Counted from the stretch's first letter, positions 1-6,140 are shown. The stretch: 6,980 nucleotides of DNA from Methyloglobulus sp. (GCA_013140405.1 JABFSV010000491.1:1-6980); one strand, 5' to 3'. Numbers and translations: made by a program. Notes: generated by a model not told the origin, from the sequence alone.

Positions 1-2840
1 CTTATATCCTTAAACCAGCCCGTGCCATTAACGAATTGACCATTGACCTTATCGTCACCAAAGAAAAAAAGTACGGTGGCCTAAGCAAAGGCCGCAAAAC
101 CAGTTTGCACAATTTGCGTTACAGTTTTTCCTACTATCCTTACGTAACGCCGGAAGATAGTGAACTTGCCAAAATCATTTCTGCGCTTGATAATTCTGTC
201 GGTGACGAACCTTTAATAACCGGTTCTATGGGCGCTATCGCCCTATCAAAATTATTACAAACAGGCCGTTTGTTCTGGCAAGATCTTGAAGGATCTGCAC
301 TTAGATCGGGGACTGCCCGTGACTTACGGTTTAACTGGCAGATCACCACACAGGGTGATTATCAATTGCACACAGCTATCGAACCGGCAGCTTTGCCGAT
401 ATTGGTTGACCCGCCACATTATCTCGATCCTGAAGAAAGCACTGTTGGCGGCTTTACAGCAGCCAGCCTTACTCATCCGCAACTTAGAAATATCCTTGCC
501 GCACCGCCAGTACCCGAAAAGGTTGCCGATGAATTCAGCTATCGGTTGACTGCTGAACATCCCGAACTGCCCTTACCTCCCCCCAAAAAAGTTGCCTTGA
601 CGGAACTGCTTGATTTAAAACCCATACCCCAGCTTCTCCTATACGGAGAACAGGCCAATCCCAGGCAGTACACGCATTTCATGGCGGTAAACTTCAAGTA
701 CGGTGATTTCCTTTTGCCAGGTAATGAGGATAAAAACTACAGCATAATAAAAACAACACAGGGCTTGATACGGATCAAGCGAGAGCTTGCTGCTGAAAAA
801 TCAGCCATTTCACGGCTTACCGAACTCGGCTTCACGCCAACACCAACGACGGAAGCGAAGGGGAAGGAACTCATTCTGGGTAGTTTCGAAAAATCTTCAG
901 TGGAAAGCGCATCACGCTGGGGCTATTTCCTGGATGCCGTATTACCGGAATTGGAAAAGGACGATTGGCTGATTGAAATCCACGACAGCTTTTTGCTGAA
1001 TTTCCAAAGCGTAGACAACTGGGATGCTGAGATCAGCGACAGTCAAAATGACTGGTTTGAGATGCGTTTCAATATCGAGGTCGAAGGGCAATCAATACCT
1101 TTGCTGCCCCTGATTATGCCCGTACTGGAAAATTACGACCTGCACAACCTGCCAGAATTACTGAATATCCCTGTCAGCGATTACCGCTATCTGACCATAT
1201 CCAGTGAGAAAATCAGGCCGTTTTTGGCTATTCTGTTGGAACTGTTTGGTAGCAGCACTCTGGACAAAAACGGTTCGCTAAAAATCTCCCGTTTTAATGC
1301 CGCCAGCCTTGCTGATATGGAAACACACAGCTACGGCCTGTTTTCGATCAAGGGGGGAGACGAATTAAGGCGGCTCGCGCAAAAACTAACTGATTTTAAA
1401 GGCATCGCTGATGTGCCAGTACCTGACAATCTTCATGCCACATTGCGGGAATACCAAAAATTAGGCCTCAACTGGCTGCAATTTTTACGGGAATATTCCT
1501 TTGCCGGCATTCTCGCCGACGATATGGGATTAGGCAAAACTGTCCAAACCCTCGCACACTTATTGGTGGAAAAGCAAAGTGGACGGATGCAAGCACCCAG
1601 CTTGATTATCGCCCCTACCAGCTTGCTCAGCAATTGGCGGCGAGAGGCAGAACGCTTTACCCCCGACCTGAATATGCTGATTTTGCAAGGTACTGAACGC
1701 AAGCAATTGTTTTACAAAATCAGAGATTACGACCTTATTATGACCACTTATCCCTTATTGCCCAGGGACGAGGAAACCCTCCTGGAACATCAGTATCATT
1801 ATTTAATCTTGGATGAAGCCCAGATCGTCAAAAATCCACTGTCCAAAGGTGCACAAATCGTCCGCCAGATCAAGTCCAGTCATCGCTTGTGTTTAACGGG
1901 TACGCCGATGGAAAATCATTTAGGCGAACTGTGGGCGCAATTTGATTTTTTAATGCCGGGTTTTTTAGGAAATAGCGCAGCGTTTAAAAAACTGTATCGT
2001 ACACCCATTGAAACATTCGGCAACGCCGAACAAAAATCTCGTTTGTCGAGTCGAGTTGCGCCGTTCATGCTACGGCGCACCAAGCAGGAAGTCGCTTCGG
2101 AATTACCGGCCAAAACCGAAATCATCCGCTCAGTTCCGCTCTATGAAAAACAAGCCGCATTGTATGAAAGCATCCGCCTGACCATGGAGAAAAAAGTCCG
2201 CGACGCAATTGCCCAAAGAGGCTTGTCACGCAGCCATATTACTATCTTGGATGCCCTGCTAAAGCTGCGCCAAACCTGCTGTGATCCCCGTACTTTACTG
2301 ATCCAGGAAGCACAAAAAATCAATCAATCAGCAAAACTCGACCTGCTCATGGAGCTAGTGCCGGAACTGCTGGAAGAAGGGCGGAAAATCCTCATATTTT
2401 CCCAATTTACCCGCATGATTGCGCTAATTGAAGATGAACTCAACAAACGGACAATCGGTTACAGCAAACTGACTGGGCAAACCAAAGACCGCGATGCAGC
2501 CATTGAAATGTTCAAAAGCGGCGAGGTTGATGTATTCCTGATTAGCCTGAAAGCGGGCGGTATCGGTTTAAATCTGACTGAAGCCGATACGGTCATCATT
2601 TACGACCCCTGGTGGAACCCAGCGGTGGAAAGCCAAGCCGCCGACCGCGCCCATCGCATCGGGCAAGACAAACCGGTATTCGTCTACAAACTCATTACCG
2701 AAAATACCGTCGAAGAAAAAATGATCGCCATGCAGGAACGCAAACGCGCTCTGGCAGACAGCATTTATAACGACGGAGCAAAAAATGAAGCCTTACAATT
2801 GACGGCTGAAGACCTCACGGCTTTGTTTGAGCCGTTATAA
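1..2840 (+). CDS. SNF2-family DEAD/DEAH-box helicase (ATP-dependent translocase), 5' end outside the window
   Basis: The C-terminal 945 residues of a Swi2/Snf2-family superfamily 2 ATPase, a dsDNA translocase that remodels protein-DNA complexes. Numbering from the first whole codon (base 3), a two-lobed helicase core starts near residue 481 (LREYQKLGLNW). Visible motifs are Walker A DDMGLGKT (506-513), Ia APTSLLSNW, Walker B DEAQ (604-607, the usual variant in bacterial members), III GTPMEN (633-638), LRRTK after the first lobe, IV KILIFSQF, V GGIGLNL (from 852) and VI QAADRAHRIGQ (878-888). All ATPase motifs are intact. The first ~470 residues match no motif I can name; bacterial members often carry a SWIM zinc finger and a SNF2-associated domain there. 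The frame is open through codons at bases 3-35 (YILKPARAINE), so the TTG at 36 is not the start; the true start lies left of the window. It stops with TAA and is probably the last gene of its transcript. Family is sure; cellular role unknown. Confidence 0.95.
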   Translation, partial: YILKPARAINELTIDLIVTKEKKYGGLSKGRKTSLHNLRYSFSYYPYVTPEDSELAKIISALDNSVGDEPLITGSMGAIALSKLLQTGRLFWQDLEGSALRSGTARDLRFNWQITTQGDYQLHTAIEPAALPILVDPPHYLDPEESTVGGFTAASLTHPQLRNILAAPPVPEKVADEFSYRLTAEHPELPLPPPKKVALTELLDLKPIPQLLLYGEQANPRQYTHFMAVNFKYGDFLLPGNEDKNYSIIKTTQGLIRIKRELAAEKSAISRLTELGFTPTPTTEAKGKELILGSFEKSSVESASRWGYFLDAVLPELEKDDWLIEIHDSFLLNFQSVDNWDAEISDSQNDWFEMRFNIEVEGQSIPLLPLIMPVLENYDLHNLPELLNIPVSDYRYLTISSEKIRPFLAILLELFGSSTLDKNGSLKISRFNAASLADMETHSYGLFSIKGGDELRRLAQKLTDFKGIADVPVPDNLHATLREYQKLGLNWLQFLREYSFAGILADDMGLGKTVQTLAHLLVEKQSGRMQAPSLIIAPTSLLSNWRREAERFTPDLNMLILQGTERKQLFYKIRDYDLIMTTYPLLPRDEETLLEHQYHYLILDEAQIVKNPLSKGAQIVRQIKSSHRLCLTGTPMENHLGELWAQFDFLMPGFLGNSAAFKKLYRTPIETFGNAEQKSRLSSRVAPFMLRRTKQEVASELPAKTEIIRSVPLYEKQAALYESIRLTMEKKVRDAIAQRGLSRSHITILDALLKLRQTCCDPRTLLIQEAQKINQSAKLDLLMELVPELLEEGRKILIFSQFTRMIALIEDELNKRTIGYSKLTGQTKDRDAAIEMFKSGEVDVFLISLKAGGIGLNLTEADTVIIYDPWWNPAVESQAADRAHRIGQDKPVFVYKLITENTVEEKMIAMQERKRALADSIYNDGAKNEALQLTAEDLTALFEPL

Positions 2841-2931
2841 CTTCGGACAGACAGACTTCAGAAGCAATCTTCCATAGCACAAGAAAAGCCACAGGCTAAA
2901 ATAGCCAAGTTGGGATTGCAAAATCCGGCTA

Positions 2932-2958
2932 ATAACCCATCCTTCTCGGATTGGTTAT
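2932..2958 (+). terminator. Imperfect hairpin downstream of the helicase gene
   Basis: ATAACCCATCC (2932-2942) and GGATTGGTTAT (2948-2958) pair over 11 positions with one mismatch, with the 5-nt loop TTCTC. The flanks can extend the stem with bulges (GCT 2928-2930 with AGC 2959-2961). No U tract follows directly, so it may act as an mRNA 3' stabiliser or together with the next hairpin rather than as a classical intrinsic terminator. Confidence 0.4.
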
Positions 2959-2967
2959 AGCGGTATA

Positions 2968-2984
2968 AAAGCCACCTCGGCTTT
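2968..2984 (+). terminator. Terminator-like hairpin AAAGCC/GGCTTT
   Basis: A perfect 6-bp stem AAAGCC (2968-2973) / GGCTTT (2979-2984) with the 5-nt loop ACCTC. It lies about 130 nt past the helicase stop and just after another hairpin. The T stretch is short (TTT, then GCAATTT), so it is a moderate candidate for the end of the helicase transcript. Confidence 0.4.
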
Positions 2985-3125
2985 GCAATTTAAATCGCAG
3001 AATGCCTTTTGTTATCTATATTCAAGAGTTAAGAGCGTTGTAATCGGAAAACCAATTTTAATGCGACACTTTGGCCTTTACAGGTGTACAAACTTGGACT
3101 TTCCGCATAAGCTTACGTCAAAACA

Positions 3126-3176
3126 AACCAACTATTCCCATTGTTAATAAATTGCTTGAATGAGCTAACCAACTAT
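3126..3176 (+). repeat. Direct repeat AACCAACTAT, two copies 41 bp apart
   Basis: The 10-mer AACCAACTAT occurs at 3126-3135 and 3167-3176. The 41-bp period is close to four helical turns, so both copies face the same side of the DNA. The second copy touches the weak -10 candidate TATATC (3174-3179). This could be a tandem regulator site for the downstream operon, or chance. Confidence 0.3.
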
Positions 3177-3192
3177 ATCATTCTGATTTTGC

Positions 3193-3249
3193 GACGCTCT
3201 GTCATAGACAAAAGTGAGCGGCTTTCACTGCAATCAAGTACAGAGCGTT
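3193..3249 (+). promoter_or_regulatory. Nested inverted repeat in the leader of the glycosyltransferase operon
   Basis: ACGCTCTGT (3194-3202) and ACAGAGCGT (3240-3248) are perfect 9-bp complements, extendable by a G-U pair (3193/3249). Inside the 37-nt loop a second stem AGTGA (3213-3217) / TCACT (3225-3229) can form. The structure ends 14 nt before the ATG at 3263, which has no good Shine-Dalgarno sequence. It may be an RNA leader structure affecting translation, or the edge of a small repetitive element; function is inferred only from position. Confidence 0.45.
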
Positions 3250-3262
3250 TTCGGCAGTCGGA

Positions 3263-3949
3263 ATGAATTTTTCCATCGTCATTCCAACACTTAACGAGGA
3301 ACAATCCATAGTAAATTATCTAACGGCACTACAGCCTTACCGGGATTATTGTGAGATTATCGTTGTCGATGGTGGCAGCGTGGATAATACAAAGTCACTC
3401 GCCAAGCCGCTATGTGACAAGCTCATCTTATCTGCAAAAGGCCGTGCTATCCAGATGAATGCGGGAGCTGAAAACGCAGAAGGTGATGTCCTGATTTTTT
3501 TACATGCCGATACATTTTTGCCCGAAACAGCTTTACATCAGATTGCACAAGCAATCAATCATCAACAGTGGGGACGGTTTGATATCAAACTCAGCGGCGA
3601 CCATCCTATGTTAAAAGTGATTGCCTGGCTCATGAATTACCGTTCGCGGCTTACCGGAATTGCGACGGGGGATCAGGTTATTTTCCTGACAAAACAGCTA
3701 TTTGAATCTGCCGGGCAATATCCGGTCATACCCTTAATGGAAGATATAGCCTTGTGTAAAAAACTTAAGCAAATAAGTCCGCCGATTTGCCTAAAAGCCA
3801 AGGTAATAAGTTCGGGCAGACGTTGGGAACAATTTGGTGTGATTAAAATGATATTGCTAATGTGGAGCTTGCGCCTACGGTATTTCCTGGGCGAAGACCC
3901 GCAAATTTTGGCGCATTTATACAATAAGGGGGCGTTTTGGAAAACTTGA
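3263..3949 (+). CDS. GT2-type glycosyltransferase, rSAM/selenodomain-associated transferase 2 (TIGR04283-like)
   Basis: A 228-residue GT-A fold transferase expected to move a sugar from a nucleotide-activated donor. The order of motifs is that of the TIGR04283 group: FSIVIPTLNEE at the N-terminus, VVDGGS (34-39) for nucleotide binding, the metal-binding HADT (81-84, replacing DXD), GRFDIKL (104-110), GDQVIF (136-141), MEDIALCKKLK (159-169) with the probable catalytic ED, and SSGRRWEQFG (183-192) followed by a hydrophobic MILLMWSLRLRYFLG stretch that may touch the membrane. Length is typical. The family is now labelled for arsenosugar biosynthesis and is often found with its partner transferase 1, here two genes downstream. 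The ATG at 3263 sits right before the conserved core but has a poor ribosome site. First gene of a three-gene operon; its end overlaps the next gene by 13 nt. Donor and acceptor cannot be read from sequence. Confidence 0.9.
   Translation: MNFSIVIPTLNEEQSIVNYLTALQPYRDYCEIIVVDGGSVDNTKSLAKPLCDKLILSAKGRAIQMNAGAENAEGDVLIFLHADTFLPETALHQIAQAINHQQWGRFDIKLSGDHPMLKVIAWLMNYRSRLTGIATGDQVIFLTKQLFESAGQYPVIPLMEDIALCKKLKQISPPICLKAKVISSGRRWEQFGVIKMILLMWSLRLRYFLGEDPQILAHLYNKGAFWKT
3926..3939 (+). promoter_or_regulatory. Ribosome binding site deciding a TTG start
   Basis: AAGGGGG (3926-3932) lies 4 nt before TTG at 3937-3939, inside the end of the preceding gene. No ATG is available before residue 17, and the in-frame GTG at 3961 lacks a comparable site, so TTG is the likely start. 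The arrangement implies translational coupling with the glycosyltransferase gene. Confidence 0.65.
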
Positions 3950-4728
3950 TTAGGCTGGGTGTGGCACTAGGCATTTTTTGTGTCATGGTAAGTTGGGAAG
4001 CAATCAAACCAAGGCGCGTCCAGCATTTGAGTCGTCAGCAACGTTGGCCGATTAATCTTGGGCTTGCCCTGTTCAACATGGTTTTGATGCGTTTTACCCT
4101 AGGCAGTTTGGCTTACATGAGCACTGTAATGGCAGCGGAACACGGTTACGGCTTGTTGAATATACTGTCTGTGCCAGACAGCGTGTCTATCATAGCGACG
4201 TTGCTACTCCTAGATTTCGCCATCTACTGCCAACACATCATCATGCACAAATGGTCGTGGCTATGGCGGCTGCATAAAATCCACCATACCGATTTAGAGT
4301 TTGATGCGACCACGGCTCTGCGTTTTCATCCCCTGGAAATTATCCTCTCCATGTTCTACAAGGCGGCGTGTGTTGTTGTTATCGGTGGCAATCCGATTGC
4401 AATAATTGCCTTTGAGATTATCCTGAACGGCGCGGCAACGTTCAACCACAGCAATGTCATGATTCCCGATAAGGTCGATAAAATACTTCGCTGGTTAATA
4501 GTTACGCCTGATATGCACCGCATCCACCATTCCGCAGAACCCGCTGAAACGGACAGCAATTACGGCTTTTCTATTTCCTGCTGGGACAGGCTGTGCAAAA
4601 CTTACACCTCCGAGCCTAAACAATCCCAAACTACGATGCCCATAGGTTTAAATGCTTTCCGTAGGCAGACGGAATTGGGCTTTATGCAATGCCTACTTAT
4701 TCCCTTCAAACCACAAGCTAAACGTTAA
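3937..4728 (+). CDS. Sterol desaturase/fatty acid hydroxylase superfamily membrane protein
   Basis: A 263-residue integral membrane non-haem di-iron enzyme that would hydroxylate or desaturate a lipid-like substrate using O2. The histidine clusters are complete: HIIMH (H100, H104; HX3H), HKIHH (H113, H116, H117; HX2HH), FHPLE (H131), FNHSN (H171) and HRIHH (H194, H197, H198; HX2HH), followed by the family's usual TDSNYGFSISCWDRL (206-220). Hydrophobic stretches near residues 4-20, 38-60, 84-100 and 133-165 are the likely membrane segments. Length is typical of bacterial members. It lies between two sugar/nucleotidyl transferases with a 13-nt overlap upstream and 5 nt to the next start, so it almost certainly works on the same product. 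The substrate (fatty acyl chain, alkylglycerol, sterol or carotenoid-like lipid) cannot be told from sequence. Confidence 0.9.
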   Translation: MENLIRLGVALGIFCVMVSWEAIKPRRVQHLSRQQRWPINLGLALFNMVLMRFTLGSLAYMSTVMAAEHGYGLLNILSVPDSVSIIATLLLLDFAIYCQHIIMHKWSWLWRLHKIHHTDLEFDATTALRFHPLEIILSMFYKAACVVVIGGNPIAIIAFEIILNGAATFNHSNVMIPDKVDKILRWLIVTPDMHRIHHSAEPAETDSNYGFSISCWDRLCKTYTSEPKQSQTTMPIGLNAFRRQTELGFMQCLLIPFKPQAKR

Positions 4729-4733
4729 GGATA

Positions 4734-5354
4734 ATGTACGCTTATCCTGACGCGGTTATCATGGTGTTCTGCAAAGCTCCAATACCAGGGCAAGTTAAAA
4801 CCCGCTTGATTCCGGCTTTAACAAGTGAGGAAGCGGCGCAACTACACTGCGAACTGACCGAGCTTACATTACATACCGCCACGCAAAAGCGTTTATGTGA
4901 AGTGCAATTATGGTGTTCGCCGCGCATCGACCATCCTTTCTTTTATCCGTTGTCGCAGAGATATTCTATAGCTCGGCAATTACAACAAGGCGAAGATTTG
5001 GGCAACCGGATGCATCATGCTTTTGTTGAGGCACTAACCCATTTCAACAGTGCAATTATCATCGGTTGCGATTGCCCTTCCCTTACTAGCGATGATCTTG
5101 AGCAGGCTTTAATTAGGCTAAATCAAGATGCACAGTGCGTATTAGCACCGGCTGAAGATGGTGGCTATGTATTGATCGGGCTTAAACAACCACAACCGAC
5201 TTTGTTCGAAAACATGCCTTGGGGTTCTGATCAGGTATTGCGACAAACGCTGACCAGAATTCAGTCATTAAACCTCGTTGCTTATGAGCTAAATACCCAA
5301 TGGGATCTTGATACTATTGATGATCTCAAACGTTATCGGCATGAAAATGTCTGA
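4734..5354 (+). CDS. rSAM/selenodomain-associated transferase 1 (TIGR04282/DUF2064-like)
   Basis: A 206-residue protein with a nucleotidyltransferase-like GT-A fold. Visible motifs are KAPIPGQVKTRL (14-25), the family's phosphate/nucleotide loop; GEDLGNRM (86-93); IIGCDCPSLTSDD (109-121), the metal/nucleotide-binding core where many relatives have GTDCP; LAPAEDGGYVLIGL (137-150); MPWGSDQVL (161-169); and DLDTIDDL (191-198). This is the order of TIGR04282, named for arsenosugar biosynthesis in current annotation, and the usual companion of the transferase 2 at the start of this operon. It may activate or transfer a sugar moiety used by that enzyme; this is inference. The ATG at 4734 follows TAAGG, which overlaps the upstream stop, with a short 3-nt spacing; the next ATG (codon 10) has no ribosome site. 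Last gene of the operon; it converges with a small - strand gene 17 nt away. Confidence 0.9.
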   Translation: MYAYPDAVIMVFCKAPIPGQVKTRLIPALTSEEAAQLHCELTELTLHTATQKRLCEVQLWCSPRIDHPFFYPLSQRYSIARQLQQGEDLGNRMHHAFVEALTHFNSAIIIGCDCPSLTSDDLEQALIRLNQDAQCVLAPAEDGGYVLIGLKQPQPTLFENMPWGSDQVLRQTLTRIQSLNLVAYELNTQWDLDTIDDLKRYRHENV

Positions 5355-5371
5355 TGCAAACCTGATAGGCA

Positions 5372-5509
5372 TTATTCAAAAAAACCGCCCTTTTTAAATT
5401 TTTCCCATTTCGCCAGAAATTTCTTTTTGTTAAACAGGTAATAGATAAAAAGCAACAAAAACGGCCAAAGCAGGAAAAAAAGCACTTTAAAGATTATTCC
5501 TATTTCCAT
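5372..5509 (-). CDS. Small single-span membrane protein, 45 residues, not recognised
   Basis: ATG (complement of 5507-5509) to TAA (5372-5374) encodes 45 residues. It starts MEIGIIFK, has a strongly hydrophobic segment (about residues 5-26, with a central WPF and an aromatic YYLF end), then a basic tail NKKKFLAKWEKFKKGG ending FFE. The layout predicts one transmembrane helix with a positively charged, probably cytoplasmic, amphipathic C-terminal tail. AGGCGG lies 5 nt before the ATG, and a TATAAT promoter lies upstream on the same strand (listed separately). I do not recognise the family. The sequence is A/T-rich with lysine and phenylalanine runs, so chance is not excluded, but start site, promoter and protein pattern agree. 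It converges on the transferase 1 gene and has no obvious terminator of its own. Confidence 0.6.
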   Translation of the reverse strand: MEIGIIFKVLFFLLWPFLLLFIYYLFNKKKFLAKWEKFKKGGFFE

Positions 5510-5594
5510 GAATACCGCCTATTTGAAAGGTTTAAGTTCTGTATTTTGTGCGACTATTTTTTAATCTGAGCCGAGCGTACACGTAAGTCCGCCG

Positions 5595-5624
5595 ATTATA
5601 TCGAGACCAAGTCTCGCCCAGCAA
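5595..5624 (-). promoter_or_regulatory. Sigma70-like promoter for the 45-codon gene
   Basis: Reading the - strand, TTGCTG (complement of 5619-5624) and a perfect TATAAT (complement of 5595-5600) are separated by 18 nt. The -35 box matches only at TTG. A G/C-rich discriminator CGGCGG follows. Transcription would begin near 5588, giving a leader of about 80 nt before the ATG at 5509. Confidence 0.55.
5602..5616. promoter_or_regulatory. Perfect dyad CGAGAC-N3-GTCTCG within the promoter spacer
   Basis: CGAGAC (5602-5607) and GTCTCG (5611-5616) form a perfect 6-bp inverted repeat around CAA. It fills almost the whole 18-nt gap (5601-5618) between the -35 and -10 boxes of the - strand promoter, where operators of MerR-type activators and of some repressors sit. 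It is not a convincing terminator because no U tract follows on either strand. Confidence 0.45.
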
Positions 5625-5786
5625 TATTGTATCGTTTTTAAAATATAGGTGTAACTTTAGCTCTTGTTTGGACTAATTTAAAAAACGAAATGGGTTTTGG
5701 TAGGCACTTTAAATAAAGTCAGTCGGCCTATGTTGATACTTGATTTTGATTTTTTCGAATTGCGCCGTGGATTGTACTCGGACAAT

Positions 5787-5820
5787 AAAAAAGGGCTTGG
5801 TAAATTACCTAAAACCTTTT
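5787..5820 (-). terminator. Probable terminator downstream of the tRNA-Lys fragment
   Basis: Read on the - strand, AAAAGG (complement of 5815-5820) pairs with CCTTTT (complement of 5789-5794), with an inner palindrome GGTAATTTACC, ending in a T6 run (complement of 5787-5792). It begins 17 nt after the tRNA CCA end, the normal place for a tRNA terminator, which suggests that the DNA left of the tRNA fragment is the original tRNA flank. Confidence 0.45.
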
Positions 5821-5836
5821 ATATAGATAACTTTGG

Positions 5837-5881
5837 TGGTGGGTCGTGCGCGGTTCGAACGCGCGACAACCGCATTAAAAG
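5837..5881 (-). tRNA. 3' fragment of tRNA-Lys(TTT), probable attachment-site remnant
   Basis: Read on the - strand the fragment holds tRNA positions 32-76: anticodon loop CTTTTAA (complement of 5875-5881, anticodon TTT), 3' anticodon stem TGCGG (5870-5874), variable TTGTC (5865-5869), T arm GCGCG-TTCGAAC-CGCGC (5848-5864, perfect 5-bp stem), 3' acceptor strand ACGACCC (5841-5847), discriminator A (5840) and encoded CCA (5837-5839). The acceptor strand matches the usual GGGTCGT 5' end of bacterial tRNA-Lys, but that half is absent: on the 5' side similarity stops at the anticodon loop, the adjoining bases cannot pair with TGCGG, and there is no D arm. It is therefore not a functional tRNA gene. 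A 3' tRNA copy ending at the anticodon loop is what tRNA-targeting tyrosine integrases leave at one end of an integrated element. Confidence 0.85.
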
Positions 5882-5908
5882 AGTATACTAGACGCTTTGA
5901 AGCAACCT

Positions 5909-5946
5909 GAAACTACACTGTATACCTTATACGCCGATAGTTTCAA
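5909..5946 (-). promoter_or_regulatory. Promoter-like pair inside nested inverted repeats, pointing into the tRNA fragment
   Basis: On the - strand TTGAAA (complement of 5941-5946) and TATACA (complement of 5919-5924) lie 16 nt apart, with a start expected near 5912, about 30 nt before the tRNA-Lys fragment. The same DNA is an inverted repeat: GAAACTA (5909-5915) with TAGTTTC (5938-5944), enclosing GTATA (5920-5924) and TATAC (5928-5932). Promoter and dyad overlap, so this could be a regulated promoter at the end of the integrated element. Confidence 0.35.
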
Positions 5947-5980
5947 AAAGCTACGTTTTACCTTGGTATAGCTTAAATCA

Positions 5981-6070
5981 GCGCCTAAAATTGCGCCTTT
6001 CCTGTTTTTTCAACCAGTTAGGCGCATTGCCAGCAAAGCCACGATCACGCTATACAACAATGGCGCAATT
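5981..6070. repeat. Cluster of inverted GCGCC/GGCGC motifs
   Basis: GCGCCTAA (5981-5988) is the exact inverse of TTAGGCGC (6018-6025), and AATTGCGCC (5989-5997) is the exact inverse of GGCGCAATT (6062-6070). Four copies of the GGCGC core thus fall in 90 bp of otherwise noncoding DNA beside the tRNA fragment. Possible arm-type sites of an integrase, or a stem-loop; the function is not shown. Confidence 0.35.
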
Positions 6071-6140
6071 ACACATACTGATTTTTTCGATTGACAATCG
6101 CACTATCGGCTATCCAGCGCTTTCAGGTGTTTCTTGGCAC

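Larger units (their letters stand above)
2841..3262. other. Intergenic region between helicase and glycosyltransferase operon
   Basis: About 420 bp in which I find no convincing gene on either strand; the longest start-to-stop frames I tried on the minus strand were about 15 codons. It ends the helicase transcript and should contain the promoter of the downstream operon. The only promoter-like pair I see is TTGCTT (3152-3157) and TATATC (3174-3179) with a 16-nt spacer, which is weak. The separately listed hairpins, direct repeat and nested inverted repeat are its notable contents. Confidence 0.6.

Noticed and set aside
36..38. TTG as start of the helicase gene
   Set aside because: The frame stays open to the left edge with family-like residues before it, so the gene is simply cut by the window.
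3961..3963. GTG as start of the hydroxylase gene
   Set aside because: The TTG at 3937 has a strong AAGGGGG site at a fitting distance, and the sequence between encodes the beginning of the first hydrophobic segment.
5602..5616. CGAGAC/GTCTCG hairpin as an intrinsic terminator
   Set aside because: No U tract follows on either strand; its position inside a promoter spacer explains it better as an operator.
5697..5891. 64-codon + strand ORF
   Set aside because: It runs antisense through the terminator and the tRNA-Lys fragment; its last third is translated tRNA sequence and no ribosome site is evident.
5978..6049. Short - strand frame containing RDRGFAGNAPNWLKKQ, reminiscent of a transposase DRGF motif
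   Set aside because: Only 23 codons between stops, and no neighbouring fragment in any frame supports an IS4/IS5-type relic.
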